Below, piece after piece: positions 42,856 to 53,259 of a stretch of 64,000 bases of DNA (position 1 is the first letter of the stretch; each line of letters opens with the position of its first letter). Source of the DNA: Oscheius sp. JU75 (taxonomy: Eukaryota; Nematoda; Chromadorea; Rhabditida; Rhabditidae); the NCBI GenBank assembly GCA_037178855.1, contig JASJZC010000006.1, positions 806,001-870,000 of the forward strand. The letters are read 5' to 3'. The position numbers and the translations under genes are program-made. The notes under the pieces are model-generated. The model was not told the origin of the DNA. It did no database searches and saw nothing but the letters and a program-made list of their open reading frames with translations.

Positions 42856-43735
42856 ATGATCGAATACAACGGTCTCCCGCTTGCCCAGCTCGAAGAGTAC
42901 AATGTGGAGAGGAAGGGCCACTTCTGGAGGATGGTAAGAACTTTTTGACGTGCCTATTGATCTATTTTTGTGAGAAATTTCGTGGAAGAAGCGTAGTAAG
43001 ACTGATAAGCTACCGAGAAATTTTAAGAGTGACAGCTTCGCTGTCGAAGCGGCGTCTATTTTGTCATAAGTTTGTTTTGAGCGCTCAGAGCGCGCAACAG
43101 AAATCAGCCAGTCCCGAGTCAAAATTGCATTTTTTTTTTCATTCTGCTATGTTCTGCAAAGCTGTAGAATTTATCTTCTCTACAACTTAGCATAACATTT
43201 CAAAACTAAGCCTAAGACGTATGCCTGAAATACAGAGATTGTTCCGGAGAGAAACTGACCACGAGTCTATTCATCCCCTTTTTCCAGATGTTCATCCTGG
43301 GAATTAGTAACGAGGAGGCACTGAAGTACATCCAGGAGGCCAACCCGACCAGCTTCAACACCTTCCTCAACTTGCAGGGGAACGCGCACAATCTGAAGAA
43401 CTGCAGTCGCGATGTCCAAGAGATCAGTGTCGGCGGAGACGATGACGTATTATCCCCTATCTATCAGTGAAAAGGGCCCAAAATTCAGGCCTCGCACTCT
43501 CGAAAACGCCGCGTCAGCTTCAATGTGACCTCGCTGCCGAGCCCGACGGACAAGCCCGGTCTCCCGGTGGACCTCTTCGACCCTCAGGCGAGAACCGTGG
43601 AGCAGCTGCGTGAACAGCAGTACATTTTGGATCAGGTGGCGCGCCATTTTTGATCCCCCAAAAAAATCCCATTTCCAGCTTAAAGACCTCAGCCTTGTCG
43701 ACATTACCTATCTTCGTGGCCAGCCCCGTCTCTAA
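42856..43735 (+). CDS. Small protein with RVSF (PP1-docking-like) motif (146 aa)
   Basis: Four phase-0 exons: 42856-42933, 43288-43446, 43489-43635, 43679-43735. An N-terminal helical region (LGISNEEALKYIQEANPT) is followed by an exon starting ASHSRKRRVSFNVTSLPSP. RKRRVSF fits the RVxF consensus for binding protein phosphatase 1, and the serine inside a basic run could be a kinase site; both are inference. No signal peptide or membrane span. AATAAA lies near 43869. Upstream neighbours are on the same strand, with a 246-bp gap to the acidic protein gene. Confidence 0.65.
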
Positions 43736-44611
43736 ATCTTGTTAAACTGTTAATTGTTATTGTATTGTTTGCCCCCGAACTGTTAATTTTAGCTTCTTCT
43801 AGGTTACAAACCAGTCTCCGTCCCCCACCCGAATGTGTGATTTTAACGTGATAGAGCTATATACGTGTAATAAAGTTTCTGTGATAAGTAGGAATCTCAT
43901 TGATATTGTTGTTTTAACCGATACACCCGGTCAAGTTTTTGGCTTATGCGTGTTTTTTTGAGGAATTGGAGGTGGCAAAATAGTAAGGGACATCGCTAGA
44001 GGGGGTATAAGCCTAAAAACTCTTACGTATAAAAATCACAAAAAAGAAGCATGAAGATCTGGGGAAAATACTATAGCTCGTGCGGAGAGTTGATTTTCTA
44101 ACTTTTTGCCAGATAAAACCTTGTCAATGTGAAACTTTTCGATTCCTATTTGGCCATTTTAGCAACTGATGAGCAGAAACACGCGAAATGGTGCTATTAC
44201 AGGAAATCACTCATTTCACGTCAATGACGGATCAAGTTTCGCGTCAGAATAGTGACAAAAGTGAAAAATATCTCGTATTTCGTCATTATTAGAGATCTCT
44301 TTGTATTCGTGACTTGTATTTTGTGGCGAAAACAAGGAGAAATCAAGAAAACACTAAAATAGAGGCTTATCGACGAGCAGAAACGAGAAGTTAGCTCTGT
44401 AGAACAGTCTTTTCTGGCTCACGCGAGCTGGGAAAAGAGGCGTGGAAGCCAAAACGTTGTGCAAGGCGGCAAGTTACCGATTTTTCGATCTATCTGTCAT
44501 TTTCTAGTTTTTCCAATCCAAAAATACCAATTTTTCAGTCTGGAAGTGCTAAAACGACTCCAGCCGCTGCTATTAGGCCTAGGAAGACCCCAGTTCACGC
44601 GACTCTTCGCC
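43736..44611. other. Spacer before NTMT1
   Basis: After the polyadenylation region of the preceding gene I see no further gene or repeat. A T-rich acceptor-like stretch (tttttcag) near 44535 may be a trans-splice or 5' leader site for NTMT1. Confidence 0.5.
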
Positions 44612-46624
44612 ATGGACTCGAACATTTTGGAAGATGAGACGATTAAGGACATTTATGACAAGGTTTCTGGCCATTTTTATATAAAAAAATGCGATATTTA
44701 GGCAGAAGAATACTGGACCCAGGCCAGCGAGGATGTCGACGGTATGCTTGGCGGCTTTGCACAGCTACACAAGCCAGATATTCTCACCTCGCAAAGTTTT
44801 ATCAGGAAGCTGGAGGAAAAAGTAAGATATTCTTTTAAATCTGACAAGTTATCTCACTGGGGTACTCTTTTAGACCATTTTCTACTCAATACAGCCATTT
44901 TAAGAAGTTTATGACTCACAGCGATGGAACCCGGGGCGTCTGCTTCAAGAACAGCGCCTCTTACCAATAAACCAGCTGTTTCACATTAATTTTCAAAAGG
45001 GTATAACTTTGTTTGCCGTAGGGTACCCCTAAATATAATTGTATATTTTTGCACAGTTCAGAAAACTACATACTTTTACTTTATAAAAATATTAAATTTG
45101 ACCCGGCGGGATGTGGCCGACACTTAGTCTACAATAGGCCACATGCGAACGTTTCTAACATATCTCTTTTTCAGAAACTGCTTCAGAACAAGAGCTACGC
45201 CCTGGACTGCGGTGCCGGAATCGGTCGAGTGACCAAGCATCTCCTGCTTCCGATTTTTGAAAAAGTAGGTACCATTCATGCATAAGTTTGAACCAAAAAA
45301 CCCAGGTAGACATGGTCGACGTGGCCGAAAACCTCATAGCTAAGAGCCGCGACTACATCGGCCCGAATCCGAAAATGGCGGAGAAGTTCGTGGAAGGACT
45401 TCAGACTTTCGCGCCTGTGCAAGGACGCTATGATATGATTTGGATCCAGTGGGTTAGCGGACACTTGACCGACGTGGACTTTGTCAAGTTCTTCCAGAGG
45501 TGCAAGGTAAGGGCCGTCCTTTCAATATTTCCACAGAATTTGGCTAACCATGGTGGTAGATACTGTCCCCGTATCAGTAGTCATTGACTGGGTTATTCAG
45601 TAGTCTAAACAGTCTATTCAGTAGACAGCATAGGTCTGACCTGTTCCCGAACGGAACTGTTCAGTAGTCAGTAGCTAAGATGTCCCAGTTACGAGACTAG
45701 AGATTCAAAAGATCTTGTAAGACTTTAACAGTAAGCGTAGTACTGAACAGTTCAGACTATTGACTACCCGCAAATGTCAAGGATAGACTACTGGATAAGT
45801 GAGACAGTTGATTGACTATCTGATAGTCCAGACAGTTCATTTGAGTAGAATGTGATCTATTTAGCTCAATTCGTTTCTCAGAGACATGCAGTAGACTACC
45901 AGTCTGACCTCACAGTAACTAATTGCTATCCAGTGTCCCTTGAAATGATAGTCCCTTGCTTTGAGACTTCTGTAGTGAGACATACTTCCAGTAAGCGCAG
46001 CCTGCAAATGTTCAATTATCTTTTGACTTGACTGATGGTAGGAAGGCTGAAAAGTCTAGTAGCCACTTGTTTGGAGAGTTGTCAACCAGTCTTGATTGCC
46101 CAACAAACAGTCAATATACAGTAGATAAAACGAACCAGATCGTTTATTCAGTAGTCCGTTGTCTACCCAGTTGAGTCAGTTGTCTGTCCCATAAAGGTAG
46201 TCGAATCCTATCTCTTACAGTAGTCAAGAGTCAGAATTGCTCAGTAGTCATTTAGCCTATCAGATAATCAATAGTCGGTAGTCAGCCATATCTAATAGTC
46301 AGTCCAGTGAGTAAGTCGACCTTTTCTCCCTGTCTTCCTCTTCTAAACTTAGATTTTCAGGCCGGACTTCGAGAGGGAGGCATCATCGTCCTCAAGGACA
46401 ATCTCTGTTGTGGTATTTTGTAGTTTGACCTTAAAAAAAACAGTGCAATTTCAGCCGAAAAATCCGTCTTCGACACGGAAGATCACAGCTGGACGCGTCC
46501 CGAAACCCTTATCGAGGACTTGTTCGAGAAGGCCGGCCTGCGTCTCGTGGCCAAGAATCTTCAAACCGGCTTTCCCAAAGGCATGTACAAGGTCAAGCTC
46601 TTTGCCCTAAAACCGGAAAATTGA
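44612..46624 (+). CDS. NTMT1: Alpha-N-terminal protein methyltransferase 1
   Basis: Six exons, all phases consistent: 44612-44662, 44702-44821, 45175-45264, 45306-45506, 46361-46412, 46455-46624; 227 residues (human 223). The SAM-binding motif is [18 protein letters not shown], the acidic ribose-contact residue follows in VDMVDVAEN, and the family signatures [27 protein letters not shown] and GGIIVLKDN are intact. The enzyme methylates the alpha-amino group of proteins starting X-Pro-Lys after Met removal (such as RCC1), chiefly in the nucleus. Intron 2 holds a tRNA-like relic and intron 4 is filled by a degenerate CAGTAGTC repeat. Confidence 0.93.
44931..44982 (-). repeat. tRNA-like relic in NTMT1 intron 2
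   Basis: On the minus strand ATTGGTAAGAGGCGCTGTTCTTGAAGCAGACGCCCCGGGTTCCAT resembles a D arm, anticodon arm and T arm, without a proper acceptor stem. Similar in style to 31463-31524. Confidence 0.4.
45540..46330 (+). repeat. Degenerate CAGTAGTC repeat filling NTMT1 intron 4
   Basis: The motif CAGTAGTC or CAGTAGAC, and near variants (CAGTCTA, CAGTTG), recurs dozens of times at irregular spacing through the 854-nt intron. It is much longer than the other NTMT1 introns and is bounded by normal splice sites. Confidence 0.75.
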
Positions 46625-46792
46625 GCCCCCCACCCCGTTTTCTTGTACATTATGACCAAATTTGTTGCCGAAACCCCCTGTTGTCTGTTCTGACCTTGAT
46701 GAATTTTCTTCCCATATTTTTCTGTTAAATGATTGGCGTTTCCCGCCAAAAGTACCGTCAAATTTAGAGGAATACTTTAAAAAGAGAGGTAG

Positions 46793-49700
46793 ATGATATC
46801 AGCGCTTCGCCGGAAGCTCGGTGGAGAAAAGGATGGACAGACAGCGTCGTCGCCGATAGCCACAATGCCAGCCGGAGTCCATAGAGTGGACCAGGAGCTG
46901 CAGAGGAAATTTGCCAAGGGAGTGCAATATAATAGTGAGTTAGCAGTTGCAGAAAACACCGATTTTACTGAACTTTATCTTAACTTTATCTTTAAAATAG
47001 TTTTTTTTTCTGAATATTAAAAAGACCAGCCGTCTACGACTGTTAGGAGGACCAGTTTGAAAGTTCCGGAAACAGTTGGAAGTTAAAGCGACCCTAAGGC
47101 GCAGCCCCGTTTGAACACGTAAATCATTGCGAGATCGAACTCTCAGTTCCATAGATAAACACTCTACCCGCTGAGCCATGACAAGAAAAGGACTAGGAAA
47201 AGAAAAGAGACCTAAAAGAATGAGTTCAATCCGGTAATCAATGAGGATGGCAATGGAAGAGGGGTCAGAACGACAAGATAACATGTTCATGACAACTGAC
47301 AGAGATGGAGTTTTGATAGTAGCGGTATCTTCAAGACTTGACTCTCTTCCCCCTGTCTGTCAAACTCGATGAATGATTTACTTAAGAACTCATCGTCTGT
47401 CCCAGTCAGTTAGTAAGAGTTATCTGACCGTGAGCACCTGATTACAGTAGATTATAATTGGGCACTGGAGTTAAAGGCGCAAAGCTGGTGCAGCGCTTTT
47501 TCTCAAAATCTGCCTCGTACACCCCATTTTTGTCCTAGACACGGCCCAAATAAATGTCCAGCAAATATGACGCCAAGGGTGTATGAGGTAGATTTTGAGA
47601 CAAACTCACTGACTCGTCGACTCGAAAACAAGTCGAGTCTATCTCGAATTTAAGCTGGCACACTCCTGGCGTCTTTTTTGCCGGAGGTTCTTTGAATGCA
47701 TGCCTACCTTGAGCAAAAATGACGCCAAGAGTGTATGAGTTAATTTTCGAGAAAAATGCTGCACCAGGTCTGCGCCATCGAGTCGTGTGCCCAAGTATAC
47801 CGTAGATCTGTATCATCTGATCGTCATAGATCTTGCGCAATTGTTGTAAAGAGGAGGTGGAGCGTCTTGTAATGGCAAATTATACAAACTTTCAGTGAAA
47901 ATAGTGATCCGAGGGGATCGCAACGTCGGAAAGTCGTGTCTCCTTCGCCGTCTCCAAGGTCTGCCCTTCCAGGAAGAGTACACGGCCACGGAGGAGATTC
48001 AGGTGAGCAAAACGTGAAAGATTCTACACACAGATCAGTAGTTCCTCAATCGCAAAAGCTCATTTCTAGTTCTATAACGACAGTCATTTTCCTGTGCCAA
48101 ACTAGGTTCAATCTGAGTGATTTTTGTGAGAGCTCGACTCTCTGCCATTTCTCTACTTCAGGTAGTCAACATCCACTGGAACTACCGAGCCACTGACGAC
48201 GTGGTCAAAGTCGACGTCTGGGACATTGTGGATCAATCCACAAAGAAAAGAACTCGGAATGATGGAAAGCTGAAGCTGAGCAATAAGGCAGAGACAACTG
48301 AGCAGGATGGGGTGAGTCTGTTCATATGTTACTCTCAGTCTTTTGGAATATATCGCTTCTAGAGCCCTTTCCAGTTTTGTTTCAAAAACCCTCGCTGAGT
48401 ATCCAGTGGCACGACACTTCAAAAGGTCCTGGAACGAAGTTTTCAAGGACTGCTTGGCTGAGTATCCAATTCTGAGTCCAAAGGGGCTGATGGGCCCGCA
48501 ACAAAGTTTTTAAGGGTCTTGGGACGAATTTTTGAAGGACAACTTGGCTGAGTATCCAATGCCGGGTCCCACCACGATAATTTCTGTTTTATTTAGCTCG
48601 AAGACGCCGCCTGCGATGCCCGTTTCGTGGACGTCTACAAGGGAGCCCATGGCGTGATTCTGGTTTTCGACTTGACCAAGGCCTGGACCTGGGACTATGT
48701 TCAGAAAGAGGCCGAGAAGGTCCCCCAAGGAATACCTGTAAGCTTTAGAAAAAGGCAGGAAATTAATTGAAAGTTCCAGATCCTGATTCTGGCCAATCAT
48801 CGCGATATGGGACACCATAGAGTGGTCACGGATGAGATGTGTAGCAGCTACATGGAGCATTTCAACAGGTGGGACCGAGAATTTATTATTGTCTTATAAA
48901 TGAGCGTCTTCGGCTTCCATTATGACTGGAAGGGGCCCGTAAACCGTAACATCTTCGAGAGATCCTCCTCGGGTGGTGGCACTGCTGGCCGTGGTTGAGG
49001 ATAGGGCGAGCAGCTCGCCACAACATTCATTGATCTGAGCTTGACCACCGTCGATGATAGTCAGCTTGCGGACAGCGTTGATATCTTTGCGACAGAAGGG
49101 ACACCGGATGGTTGGGAGCTTTTCGGCCTAAAGCTAGAGATACTGTCTGTCTCTGTCACTGACCTTCCAAATCTCTCCCAAACAGCAGCAGCATATCAAA
49201 TGTCCACATCCCAGCTGTCTATTGGCCCATTTCTCCACACAAATCGAGCATTCCTCCGACTCTCCCGGTAGTTCTGGCTCCTTTCCAAGCTCTGCCGAAT
49301 TGACAGATACTACGGTCGGTCTTCTTCCTTTCCTGATACTGACAGGTTCGAAGACCAGCCTTCCGAGCACGTAGACTAGAAGGAAGAAGGCCAGAGTCTG
49401 GTCAATCTTCAGCAGAATGAGGATAGCATGTTCCTTTGGATGTGGCTCGTCCTCTTTGATATAGAAGTGATTAATTATCATGGCTGTTGTGGTTGACTGG
49501 ATGATTGTCATGGCACTGATAGCTAAGGCCAGACTGAGCAGGACACGATGGGCTCGTCTGGACGACTTGACTATCCAGCCCTTGGCTCGGACTCTGCCTC
49601 GGGACCATTCTATCTGAAAGGAATCCTGTGAGCTCTCATAGACTGTCTCGCATGTTGAGAGCCTGTCTTTCGTAGCTTTGGAGCGCAGCGTTCTTTTTCA

Positions 49701-52139
49701 TATTGTCTTAGCCTTGTCATAGTTCTGACTACTGTTCTTGGGAACTTTCCTGCCTTTCATGTCCGGTACTCTCTGTCATTGGTAGGGAGCTTTCAGTGTC
49801 ACACTCCTTTAGTAGTCAAGCCAAGTGTCTCTGTCATTAGTGCTTCCGGAGAGGATCAAAGCTAGTGATCCTCTTTGGTAGTCAGGCACTGAGCAGAGGA
49901 CAGAGCTATTCTCTGTTGGTCAAGTCAGATGTTTCTGTCGCTCCAAGACTCACTCTTACAGTACTAGTACAGCCTACAAACTGCTCAATCTCTGGTAGTC
50001 AAGCTCTGATGAAAACTGGGTGCGCTCTTTGAGTCAAATCTCTCGAGTCAGATGTCTATGTCTTGATATATCTTGTACTCACAGTTAGTTATTTCATCCG
50101 TATTGTCTCTTGTGTCAGTCATCCAACTTACCTCAACCCTGCCAGCTGAGACCAAATAGTGAAAGAGACAAGCACACCAGAAGGCCAGAGTGAACATTAG
50201 GCTGGTGATACTGTAGGCAAAGGGACGGTCCTCTCCTGCCCAGTCCGAGACTACATGTCCTGATAAATGTTTCTTGACTTATCAAAAATGGATATACCAG
50301 GCCACTGAACCAGTGCTAGAGCATAGAATATGAAGGCTGTGCAATGGCGAGCGATAGACATCCACGGGACATTTCCACTGTCACTGACACTAAAGAAGAT
50401 GCCAGGGAAGGAGCTCATCAGGAAAAGGGTCTGGATCGATCGGAATCAGATGGTCTTATCTCGGGGGAGAGCATAGAAAGACTGCGGGCCTCGTTATCTA
50501 CTGTGACCTGTGCTCCTCACTTTGGCAGTGAGTCAAGAGGAGAGGCAAAGAGACAGAGAAACAGAGATGGAAAGACAGAAAGACAGAGGTAGTTAAGAGT
50601 CAAGGGTCGAGAGGAAATGAAACAGTACACGGAGCCCAATCCGATTAAAACTTCGGTGCATACGTCAAACCTGATTTTCAGGTCACATTCCGGTCACGAT
50701 GGGGCTCCTGTCATGAGATGGACGGCCGCTTCGATGAGAAATGCCTTCGGATTGAGACTGGTTCATCTCTTCTTCAATATACCCTTCTTGTGCCTGCAGG
50801 TAGTCCACTGCTGAACCCTAAACTTGTACTTTTACAGAGAGAGACACTGAAAAGACAGCTGGAGAGGAACAAGGACGAGATTCTGTCAAGTTACACGGAA
50901 CTGGACTGCTATCAGGAGACACCAGAGGCCGACTACGATTCGTGAGTCACTGTCACTGTCTCTCTAAATCCATCTTCAGATTCATGGATGCCGTCACGAA
51001 GAACCGTCGGCAAGTGGCCGAGAACCAGGCTGCCAGATACAAACCTCACCCAGGACAAAAAGTCATGGGTGGTGGTCAACCCATACCTGGACAGAAGATC
51101 TCTCCGGACAGGTCTCCTGTCAAGGAGTTAGCCCCAAAAATTGTCACACCGACTCGTAAGGAAGTTTGTGATTGCGGAAACAGGGCAGATTTAGAGAGAT
51201 TACCTTCGACTGGTACTGACGATGGTATGGATCAGTTCCTGGATGAGGATGACCACCATGAAGCACAGAGACCGGCGACTTTAAACATCAAGAACTCGAA
51301 CAATAGTGACGAGTGAGTCTGTCTCTGTTGCTCACCAATCTTTCAGTGAAACCAATACCATGGTCAAAATCTACGAACAAGACGTCGAATCCGATGACGA
51401 TCTACAAACCAAGATGACCCAACAGGCCGAGATCAGACGAGTCAGCAATGTACCCTCTGCTTCTCCAGCACCAACCCCTACCGCATTCCGTATGAGAGTC
51501 AACGACCAGGACAGTTCCAATGAGGACTACAACACCCCGGACCGGGAAGACGACTCTCCAATAGCTTTCACAGCTCCGGTAGTCAAGGAAAGGGTTCCCA
51601 GTCCGAGACCAAAGGTTCTGGTCACTCCTACTGGGGAGAAGGAGGCTGTTGGACTGTCGGCAGATGATTTTGATGCTTGGCTAGGTGGGGCAGATGATAC
51701 CAGTCCGACTGCGGCGGCTAAGGTGAGTACAGAAACTCGGATGCGGAGAGACAGCGAGACTTTCAGAAAATTTCGAACGTCAGCCTGTCATCCGAAGAAG
51801 AATTTGGTGTCAAACTTCCTACACCTTCTCCCCAACATGCTCCTCCAATTCTGAAACTGGATTTCAAGCCAGTTCAGTCGTCTAGACTATCTCCCAAACC
51901 TTCCAGCCCGGTAAGAGTACATCTCTATCCCAAAACGTAGTTTTTCCCTTCAGGACCTGGACTCTGAGGAAAAGGGCAAAAAGAAGAAAAAAAAGACGAG
52001 TGGAGAACCAAAAAAGACCAAGGGGGACAAGAAGAAGATCAAGAAAGGTTCAGAGCCTGAGAATTCAAACCTTGCTTTGGAAGAGTTCCTTGGCGGACCT
52101 GTCTCTGTCTCTAACACCGCCGATTATGACCCGCTGTAG
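46793..52139 (+). CDS. RABL6: RABL6 (PARF/RBEL1) Rab-like GTPase
   Basis: Eleven exons in phase: 46793-46934, 47896-48002, 48162-48311, 48597-48737, 48780-48868, 50682-50799, 50838-50941, 50980-51312, 51347-51722, 51767-51910, 51954-52139; 629 residues. The N-terminus ([24 protein letters not shown]) is the RABL6 signature, followed by G1 GDRNVGKS, a switch region ending [11 protein letters not shown]3 VDVWDIVD (the usual Rab DTAGQ is replaced, as in RABL6), and ANHRD in place of NKxD. After the GTPase fold come [22 protein letters not shown], a long disordered acidic/Ser/Pro region, a Lys-rich block and the terminal EEFLGGP...DYDPL. Family members shuttle between cytosol and nucleus and affect proliferation. 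Intron 5 (48869-50681) contains an antisense RING gene. The relaxed G3 and G4 motifs agree with the atypical nucleotide binding of the family. Confidence 0.92.
47100..47185 (-). repeat. tRNA-like relic in RABL6 intron 1
   Basis: Minus strand: GTCATGGCTCAGCGGGTAGAGTG has a good A box, and GAGTTCGATCTC a B box. The acceptor stem is weak, so probably not functional. Confidence 0.45.
47457..47796. mobile_element. Fold-back MITE-like element in RABL6 intron 1
   Basis: The left end (ttgggcactggagtt, then aggcgcaaagctggtgcagc, then tttttctcaaaa) recurs as the inverse complement at 47731-47796 (gaaaaatgctgcaccagg, then tctgcgcc, then gtgcccaa), giving imperfect terminal inverted repeats of about 65 bp around a 200-bp core. 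The core has a second internal pair (tctcaaaatctgcctcgtac near 47501 against gtatgaggtagattttgaga near 47582). No coding capacity, so a non-autonomous element. Confidence 0.6.
48390..48570 (+). repeat. Short tandem repeat in RABL6 intron 3
   Basis: A unit of the form gacgaagttttcaaggac...cttggctgagtatccaat appears two to three times in diverged copies (tgagtatcca at about 48398, 48459 and 48550). Confidence 0.65.
48894..50361 (-). CDS. Multi-pass membrane RING-finger protein nested in RABL6
   Basis: Exons 50361-50298, 50259-50132, 49613-49164, 49127-48894, all in phase; 291 residues. Hydrophobic spans: about 8-21 (ending ALALVQWPG), 36-55 ([18 protein letters not shown]), 82-100 ([12 protein letters not shown]) and 120-140 ([16 protein letters not shown]). 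A RING follows: [13 protein letters not shown] and, after the last intron, RCPFCRKD. Spacing fits RING-HC, so a membrane E3 ubiquitin ligase is likely. The layout (several spans, then a C-terminal RING) recalls RNF170-like or RNF121-like ER ligases, but orthology is not certain. The gene lies wholly in RABL6 intron 5, antisense; its polyadenylation signal (minus strand AATAAA at 48882-48887) falls only 14 bases from a RABL6 exon. Confidence 0.8.
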
Positions 52140-52816
52140 ATTTTATACCTAACAATCTTTGTTCAATTCCTATACAGAAATCTCTAGTTTACTGGTACTA
52201 ACTTATTAATTTGCAATTTCGACACATCTGTTTGTCACTTACTCCTTTTCCTAAACTTGCCATTTTTGTAGGGAGCCTGAGATGATAAATATTTTATGGA
52301 GAGAGACAGGGCAAGAATCTAGGGCGGCTATGATGTTCCTTGCAAGCAGGGACAGTGGAAGCTATCAAGGCACAGAGGACAAGAATCAGTAGATCTTTTT
52401 TTGTGAGGGAGTGATTGTGTTTACCAGGAGAAGAAAACGCTGCATTCTGCTGGATTGAAACATTACAAACCTTGTGCTCTTTTTGTAGGCTCTGGGAGAC
52501 TGTTACTGTCAGGGCAAGAATCTGTAAACCTTTATTGACCGGCTCAGGAGCATGAAACAACAGTGAAACATGACAAGTTCATAGGAGACAAAGAGACTGA
52601 AAGAACTTTCTTTTCTCCAGCCCCTCCCACGATTTCCTGCTGTTCACATGGTCCAGACCTCTCACATCCATTGTTACATAGACTCTACAAAAGAGTACTG
52701 CCCCCATTCCTTTTCATTCAACCAAGATGTGCCTCCTTTTCTTGGTATAATGTATCTATATCTTCTAACGAAATTCTCCTCATATCCTAATTCTTCTCGC
52801 ATTGGCTGCTCTAGCT
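52140..52816. other. Spacer after RABL6
   Basis: No gene recognised. A signal-peptide-like frame (LILLALAALAMATC) runs into the Cys-rich ORF that begins at 52817 but has no in-frame ATG: a stop lies about 15 codons before that start. Confidence 0.45.
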
Positions 52817-52972
52817 ATGGCTACATGTAAGAAGAACAGAGATTGTCCCAAGGGTCAGGACTGTGTGAAAGGTCGCTGTAGCAGAACAAGCGAATCTTCG
52901 CATCTAATTCCTAACCTGACCGATGGAATCTGTCCGAAGGAGATAAGATGTAACAATGGACTCTGCCAGTAG
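52817..52972 (+). CDS. Small cysteine-rich (EB-like) peptide
   Basis: A 51-residue frame: MATCKKNRDCPKGQDCVKG, then RC, a Ser/Pro linker, then CPKEIRCNNGLCQ. Seven cysteines with C-x5-C-x5-C-x4-C spacing at the front resemble EB or similar secreted modules. The ATG lies two bases after a ctctag acceptor. Upstream in the same frame a typical signal-peptide core (ILLALAALA) is present, but no AUG precedes it, so the true start is unclear. AATAAA lies at about 52991. Unknown function; likely secreted if the leader is used. Confidence 0.5.
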   Translation: MATCKKNRDCPKGQDCVKGRCSRTSESSHLIPNLTDGICPKEIRCNNGLCQ

Positions 52973-53186
52973 ACTAATGTGTTCTGTCAAATAAAGTTGT
53001 AATGCTGGAAGAAGGTGGGGAAAGACAGATATACAGAGAGACAGACATCTCTCTCCCAATTCTAACACCACATATCAGCTTTCCCCTTCTGTTTTCGTCC
53101 TCGATTAGACAACCATAATTCCACGGAATCGCTGCTGTCTCTCCCCACATACTGGGTCAGTGCGCCTACTATTTAAAGTCCGAGAA

Positions 53187-53193
53187 CTGTCTA
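53187..53193 (+). promoter_or_regulatory. Possible TATA element of gene D
   Basis: ctatttaaag lies at about 53170-53180, roughly 85 bases before the gene D start, and a ttttacag acceptor directly precedes the ATG, so the leader may be cis- or trans-spliced there. Position approximate. Confidence 0.35.
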
Positions 53194-53259
53194 TCTGTCA
53201 AACTCGGTCATGATACCATTTTCGCTCACCCCCTCTCTTTCCTAGACAGAGTTTTACAG

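Noticed and set aside
47457-47796. CRISPR-like or phage-type structure
   Set aside because: Eukaryotic intron context; the repeats are inverted, few and not regularly spaced.
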